Program-made: the position numbers and the translations under genes
Origin: an uncultured Agathobacter sp.
GTDB lineage: Bacteria > Bacillota > Clostridia > Lachnospirales > Lachnospiraceae
Direction of reading: 5' to 3'
NCBI GenBank assembly: GCA_934358675.1
Contig: CAKRKX010000027.1
Location: 1 to 27,038, forward strand
DNA: 27,038 bases
Notes under the pieces: model-generated
The model's input: the letters and a program-made list of their open reading frames with translations, nothing else
Told to the model about the DNA's origin: nothing
The model's database searches: none
Shown here: one piece after another, positions 23,768-27,038 of the stretch
Layout of the letters: each line of letters opens with the position of its first letter
Numbering within the stretch: the first letter of the stretch is position 1

Positions 23768-25003
23768 TTATGAAAATGTTACATTCTCTCCGTTACATTT
23801 CTTGAGCAACATCAGTACATCGACCAGTGTCACACTGCCGTCACCGTTGACATCCGCAAGTGCCTGCTGCTCGGTTGTCAGACTACGAACACCGTTGTAG
23901 TACTGCAGTGCATAGGTTGCATCGATCAGGTTGATCTTACCGTCCTCATTGATATCACCGCGCTTGGAACCAGCCTTAAACGTTACCGTACACTTGCTGG
24001 TGTTGGATGTCAGATTGGCACTCTCCGATGCATTCTCCAACTCTGCAACCGCACATGTAATGTCTGCCGTCTCCCCAGCCTGTGCACGTCCTCCGACCTC
24101 AAAATTCAAAGTTAAAAAATCGCCGGTAATCGTTGTGTCATCCGTTCCCACGAAACTGATCGTAACCAGACCATTGCCCTCAGAATCCACACCCTGATAC
24201 TCCGTCATACAGTTCAGATATACGAGAGCCTTCGGAGAAACCGTATAACTTCTGTAAGACAGTTTCGATGCATCATAGGTAACCTGAAGCTTCATTGCAT
24301 TAAATCCCGTATTCGCAGTAATCTTGACCGGAATTGAAAATGACTTAAGCTTTCCTGTATCAAAGGAATACAGCTTCTGTGTCAGCGAACTTGTTGTCTC
24401 AAGTGTAACGCCTCTTGATCCGGCCAGAGCGTTATCCATCTTGCATGTAATCAGATCTGCTCCGGTTCCTCGAATATTCGCTGCATTGGCACCAACCGTA
24501 CTCGCTGTAAAACTTGTAATCTTATACGTTGCAATAACGGAATCCACAGACTTCGTTACTTTCAGTTTGATCGTAGCGATCGTACCGCTTGCTTTCACAT
24601 TCCTGGTGTTCGTTGTTCTCAGGCTGACGATCGATGCGCTTGTATCAAAGCCCGCATTCAATCCATCCGCTTCCACACCTGTCATGGAGAAGCATTTCAC
24701 AGCTTCCTGCGTCGTTGCATCCACAAAGGACAATTCCCCGACGATTTCCTCTACGTTTAATTCCTGTGTAGCAGTCAGTGTTAAGCTTACTTCCTGTCCG
24801 CGCTCCAAAGACACCTTGCTTCCGGTCGTATTGTTTTCAACCTTAAGGCTGACAACTTTGTCAACGGTCGGTGTCGTTGTGCCTGCCGCAGGAGCCGCTT
24901 CCGTTACTGCCGTCTGGCTTAATGCAAGCGGAATCATCATCGCAAACAACAATACCGCTGCCAGTAATTTTTTACCGCTTTTATTCATTGTACTCTTCCT
25001 CAT
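23768..25003 (-). CDS. Secreted protein with two cohesin-like modules and a type I dockerin
   Basis: The protein has 411 residues from ATG 25003, which has GGAAGGAG ten bases upstream; 30 more codons of open frame precede it and another ATG lies five codons in. A signal peptide spans about 1-36. Two beta-rich modules follow: a first cohesin-like part (about 45-190) and a clearer cohesin-like part (about 215-345; FSIPVKITANTGFNAMKLQV). A dockerin (347-405) has two calcium loops: D350-N352-D354-K356-D361 and D384-N386-D388-S390-D395, the F-hand pattern of type I dockerins. No sorting signal is present, so it must be held by a cohesin. This resembles an adaptor scaffoldin. No glycoside hydrolase lies in the window. 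It precedes srtB by 13 bases. Confidence 0.82.
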   Translation of the reverse strand: MRKSTMNKSGKKLLAAVLLFAMMIPLALSQTAVTEAAPAAGTTTPTVDKVVSLKVENNTTGSKVSLERGQEVSLTLTATQELNVEEIVGELSFVDATTQEAVKCFSMTGVEADGLNAGFDTSASIVSLRTTNTRNVKASGTIATIKLKVTKSVDSVIATYKITSFTASTVGANAANIRGTGADLITCKMDNALAGSRGVTLETTSSLTQKLYSFDTGKLKSFSIPVKITANTGFNAMKLQVTYDASKLSYRSYTVSPKALVYLNCMTEYQGVDSEGNGLVTISFVGTDDTTITGDFLTLNFEVGGRAQAGETADITCAVAELENASESANLTSNTSKCTVTFKAGSKRGDINEDGKINLIDATYALQYYNGVRSLTTEQQALADVNGDGSVTLVDVLMLLKKCNGENVTFS

Positions 25004-25084
25004 GTTATACAATCTCCTTCCATGGAAACGCATTCTTATACTTCTGTAATTTATATCGGACATAAAAACGCTATTGTTAACTTG

Positions 25085-25090
25085 ATTATA
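25085..25090 (-). promoter_or_regulatory. -10 box for the cohesin/dockerin-sortase-cohesin-nrdG operon
   Basis: On the minus strand a perfect TATAAT lies about 82 bases before the dockerin gene start, just downstream of the nrdD terminator. No good -35 is seen (TGTACT at 17 bases). Confidence 0.4.
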
Positions 25091-25119
25091 CACAAAATCT
25101 CCATAAAAGTACAGTCAGA

Positions 25120-25168
25120 AAAAAGCGACAAGTTTCCGGTGGCAAAGCATAGAAACCTGTCGCTTTTT
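25120..25168 (-). terminator. Intrinsic terminator after nrdD
   Basis: AAAAAGCGACA plus GTTTC (25120-25136) pair with GAAAC plus TGTCGCTTTTT (25152-25168), one mismatch, 15-base loop. On the minus strand the stem ends in a T-run, so it can end nrdD transcripts before the dockerin gene. It implies that nrdD and nrdG lie in separate transcripts unless there is read-through. Confidence 0.78.
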
Positions 25169-25174
25169 AATATT

Positions 25175-27038
25175 CTACAGATGCAGCACGCGCTCCTTGA
25201 TCTCCTGCGTACGTCCCTGATTCCAGAACTGTGTTCCGATGTATCCGCATGTACGGCGGGCAACGCTCATCTTGTCCTGATCACGGTTGCCGCAGTTCGG
25301 GCACTCCCAGATCAGTTTGCCGGAGCCTTCCTCCTCGACGATCTTGATCTCTCCGTCGTAGCCGCATACCTGACAGTAATCACTCTTGGTATTCAGCTCG
25401 GCATACATGATGTTGTCGTAGATGTATTTCATAACGGACAATACCGCCTCGATATTGTTCTGCATATTCGGAACTTCCACGTAGCTGATCGCGCCTCCCG
25501 GAGAAAGCTTCTGGAACTGCGACTCGAATTTCAGCTTGTCGAACGCATTGATCTCCTCGGTCACATGTACGTGATAGCTGTTCGTAATATAGTTACGATC
25601 CGTAACACCCTTGATGATACCGAAACGCTTCTGTAAGCATTTTGCAAACTTATAGGTTGTGGACTCAAGCGGAGTACCGTACAGACTGAAGTCGATGTTC
25701 TCCTTCTCTTTCCACTCCTGGCAGGCATCGTTGAGTCTCTGCATTACCTTTAATGCAAACGGCGTTCCGATTTCCGGATCCGTGTGCGATACGCCGGTCA
25801 TATAACGGGTACACTCGCAAAGTCCTGCATAACCAAGAGAAATGGTCGAATAACCGCCGAACAGAAGCTTGTCGATCGGTTCTCCTTTGCCAAGGCGCGC
25901 CAAGGCGCCGTTCTGCCAGAGGATCGGAGCAACATCCGATGGCGTGCCGAGCAGTCTCTTGTGTCTGCACATGAGTGCACGGTAACAAAGCTGCAGACGT
26001 TCGTCCATGATCTTCCAGAACTTGTCCATGTCTCCCTCGGAAGAACATGCCACATCAACCAGATTGATCGTTACAACCCCCTGATTGAAACGTCCGTAAT
26101 ATTTCGGTTTGTTTGTCTCAGGATCAACATACGGTGTCAGGAAACTGCGGCAGCCCATGCAGGTATAGCAGTGTCCCTCGCCGTTCTTATCCACTTTAAG
26201 TTCTTTCATCTTCTTCTCAGAAATGTAATCCGGAACCATACGCTTTGCAGTACATTTTGCTGCAAGCTCTGTCAGATACCAGTACTTGGAATCCTCATGA
26301 ATGTTATCCTCCTCAAGCACGTAAATAAGCTTCGGGAATGCCGGTGTGATAAATACACCCTTCTCATTCTTAACACCCTGGATTCTCTGGTGCAGCATTT
26401 CCTCGATGATCGCTGCAAGGTCGGTTCTCGTCTGACCTTCCGGCACTTCATCCAGATACATGAATACGGTGATAAAAGGCGCCTGTCCGTTGGTGGTCAT
26501 CAGAGTGATCACCTGATACTGGATCATCTGCACGCCGCGGTTGATCTCTTCCTTTACACGCAGCTCGGCAACCTTATTGATCTTCTCCTCGTTGAGTTCC
26601 AGACCGACCGCCTCAAATTCCTTACGCACCTGCTGGCGGAACTTCTCACGGCTGACCTGCACGAACGGAGCCAGATGCGAAAGTGAAATACTCTGTCCGC
26701 CGTACTGGGAACTTGCAATCTGTGCGATTGCCTGTGTTGCGATATTGCAGGCAGTCGAGAAGCTCTTCGGCGGATCGATACGAGTCTCGCTGATAACCGT
26801 TCCGTTCTGTAACATATCTTCCAGATTGACCAGACAGCAGTTGTGCATGTGCTGCGCAAAATAGTCGGCGTCATGGAAATGGATCAGGCCTTTTTCATGT
26901 GCCTCCACAATATCTTCCGGCAGCAGGAAACGTTTCGTGATATCCTTGCTGACCTCGCCCGCCATATAGTCACGCTGTACGCTGTTCACCGTCGGGTTCT
27001 TGTTGGAATTCTCCTGCTTTACCTCCTCGTTGTTGCAC
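25175..27038 (-). CDS. nrdD: Anaerobic ribonucleoside-triphosphate reductase (class III), N terminus cut by the right edge
   Basis: NrdD reduces ribonucleoside triphosphates to deoxy forms without oxygen, using a glycyl radical made by NrdG. The visible part is about 620 residues. The frame stays open to the right edge (CNNEEVKQENSNKNPTVN then SVQRDYMAGE), so the true start and any N-terminal ATP-cone lie outside. HMHNCCLVNL (near the visible start) holds active-site cysteines. A four-cysteine zinc site is CQVC and CPNC near the end, and RRTCGYIG holds the glycyl radical Gly 22 residues from the C terminus. It ends in a strong terminator before the surface-protein genes. The nrdG partner is about 3.4 kb downstream. 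Confidence 0.96.
   Translation of the reverse strand, partial: CNNEEVKQENSNKNPTVNSVQRDYMAGEVSKDITKRFLLPEDIVEAHEKGLIHFHDADYFAQHMHNCCLVNLEDMLQNGTVISETRIDPPKSFSTACNIATQAIAQIASSQYGGQSISLSHLAPFVQVSREKFRQQVRKEFEAVGLELNEEKINKVAELRVKEEINRGVQMIQYQVITLMTTNGQAPFITVFMYLDEVPEGQTRTDLAAIIEEMLHQRIQGVKNEKGVFITPAFPKLIYVLEEDNIHEDSKYWYLTELAAKCTAKRMVPDYISEKKMKELKVDKNGEGHCYTCMGCRSFLTPYVDPETNKPKYYGRFNQGVVTINLVDVACSSEGDMDKFWKIMDERLQLCYRALMCRHKRLLGTPSDVAPILWQNGALARLGKGEPIDKLLFGGYSTISLGYAGLCECTRYMTGVSHTDPEIGTPFALKVMQRLNDACQEWKEKENIDFSLYGTPLESTTYKFAKCLQKRFGIIKGVTDRNYITNSYHVHVTEEINAFDKLKFESQFQKLSPGGAISYVEVPNMQNNIEAVLSVMKYIYDNIMYAELNTKSDYCQVCGYDGEIKIVEEEGSGKLIWECPNCGNRDQDKMSVARRTCGYIGTQFWNQGRTQEIKERVLHL

Noticed and set aside
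25010..25093. N-terminal extension of the dockerin protein (30 codons from 25093)
   Set aside because: It covers the promoter region and would place a non-signal sequence before a clear signal peptide; ATG 25003 has a good ribosome site.

Overview
The window looks like chromosomal DNA of an anaerobic, low-to-moderate GC Firmicute, most likely a Lachnospiraceae-type Clostridia. The grounds are an oxygen-independent ribonucleotide reductase (NrdD/NrdG), ammonia-dependent asparagine synthetase AsnA, a YerC/YecD-type TrpR-like regulator, a DUF1836-type protein, canonical AGGAGG ribosome binding sites and sigma-A promoters (TTGACA/TATAAT type, often with TGn extension), and a FliB-like protein. 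The genus cannot be fixed from sequence reading alone. No tRNA, rRNA, CRISPR array, insertion sequence or prophage was seen, and no gene-free stretch exceeds about 210 bases.

Layout, left to right. (1) 1-4679, minus strand: an RlmD/RumA-type 23S rRNA uracil methyltransferase with an oddly ended C terminus, a duplicated 39-bp repeat with a hairpin, a small acidic-tailed membrane protein, and the PcrA helicase. (2) 4877-8488: a DUF1836-type regulator-like protein, a TrpR-like repressor (minus), a CPBP membrane protease, a small membrane protein (minus) and AsnA. Several divergent pairs share compact promoter regions. (3) 8667-12226, minus: a tightly packed operon of a SAM methyltransferase, the redox chaperone Hsp33 and glutamine-dependent NAD synthetase (4-base GTGA overlap between the last two). 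(4) 12339-13382, plus: an unrecognised membrane protein. (5) 13420-18602, minus: a likely operon of a divergent MraY-like glycosyltransferase, an HD-GYP c-di-GMP phosphodiesterase carrying a C-terminal receiver, and a membrane hybrid histidine kinase with receiver and HPt domains. (6) 18765-19736, plus: an HMGL-like aldolase with a tandem 8-bp repeat next to its promoter. (7) 19813-27038, minus: nrdD (cut by the right edge), then a secreted protein with two cohesin-like modules plus a dockerin, a class B sortase, a sortase-anchored cohesin protein, nrdG, a small membrane protein and a FliB-like protein.

The most interesting unit is in region 7. A compact cohesin/dockerin/sortase cassette that resembles a minimal cell-surface scaffoldin system sits between nrdD and nrdG, with nrdG translationally coupled (TAATG) to the anchored cohesin gene. 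The second is the mraY-like / HD-GYP-REC / hybrid kinase-HPt unit, a possible complete phosphorelay that would control c-di-GMP turnover alongside a lipid-linked sugar transferase.
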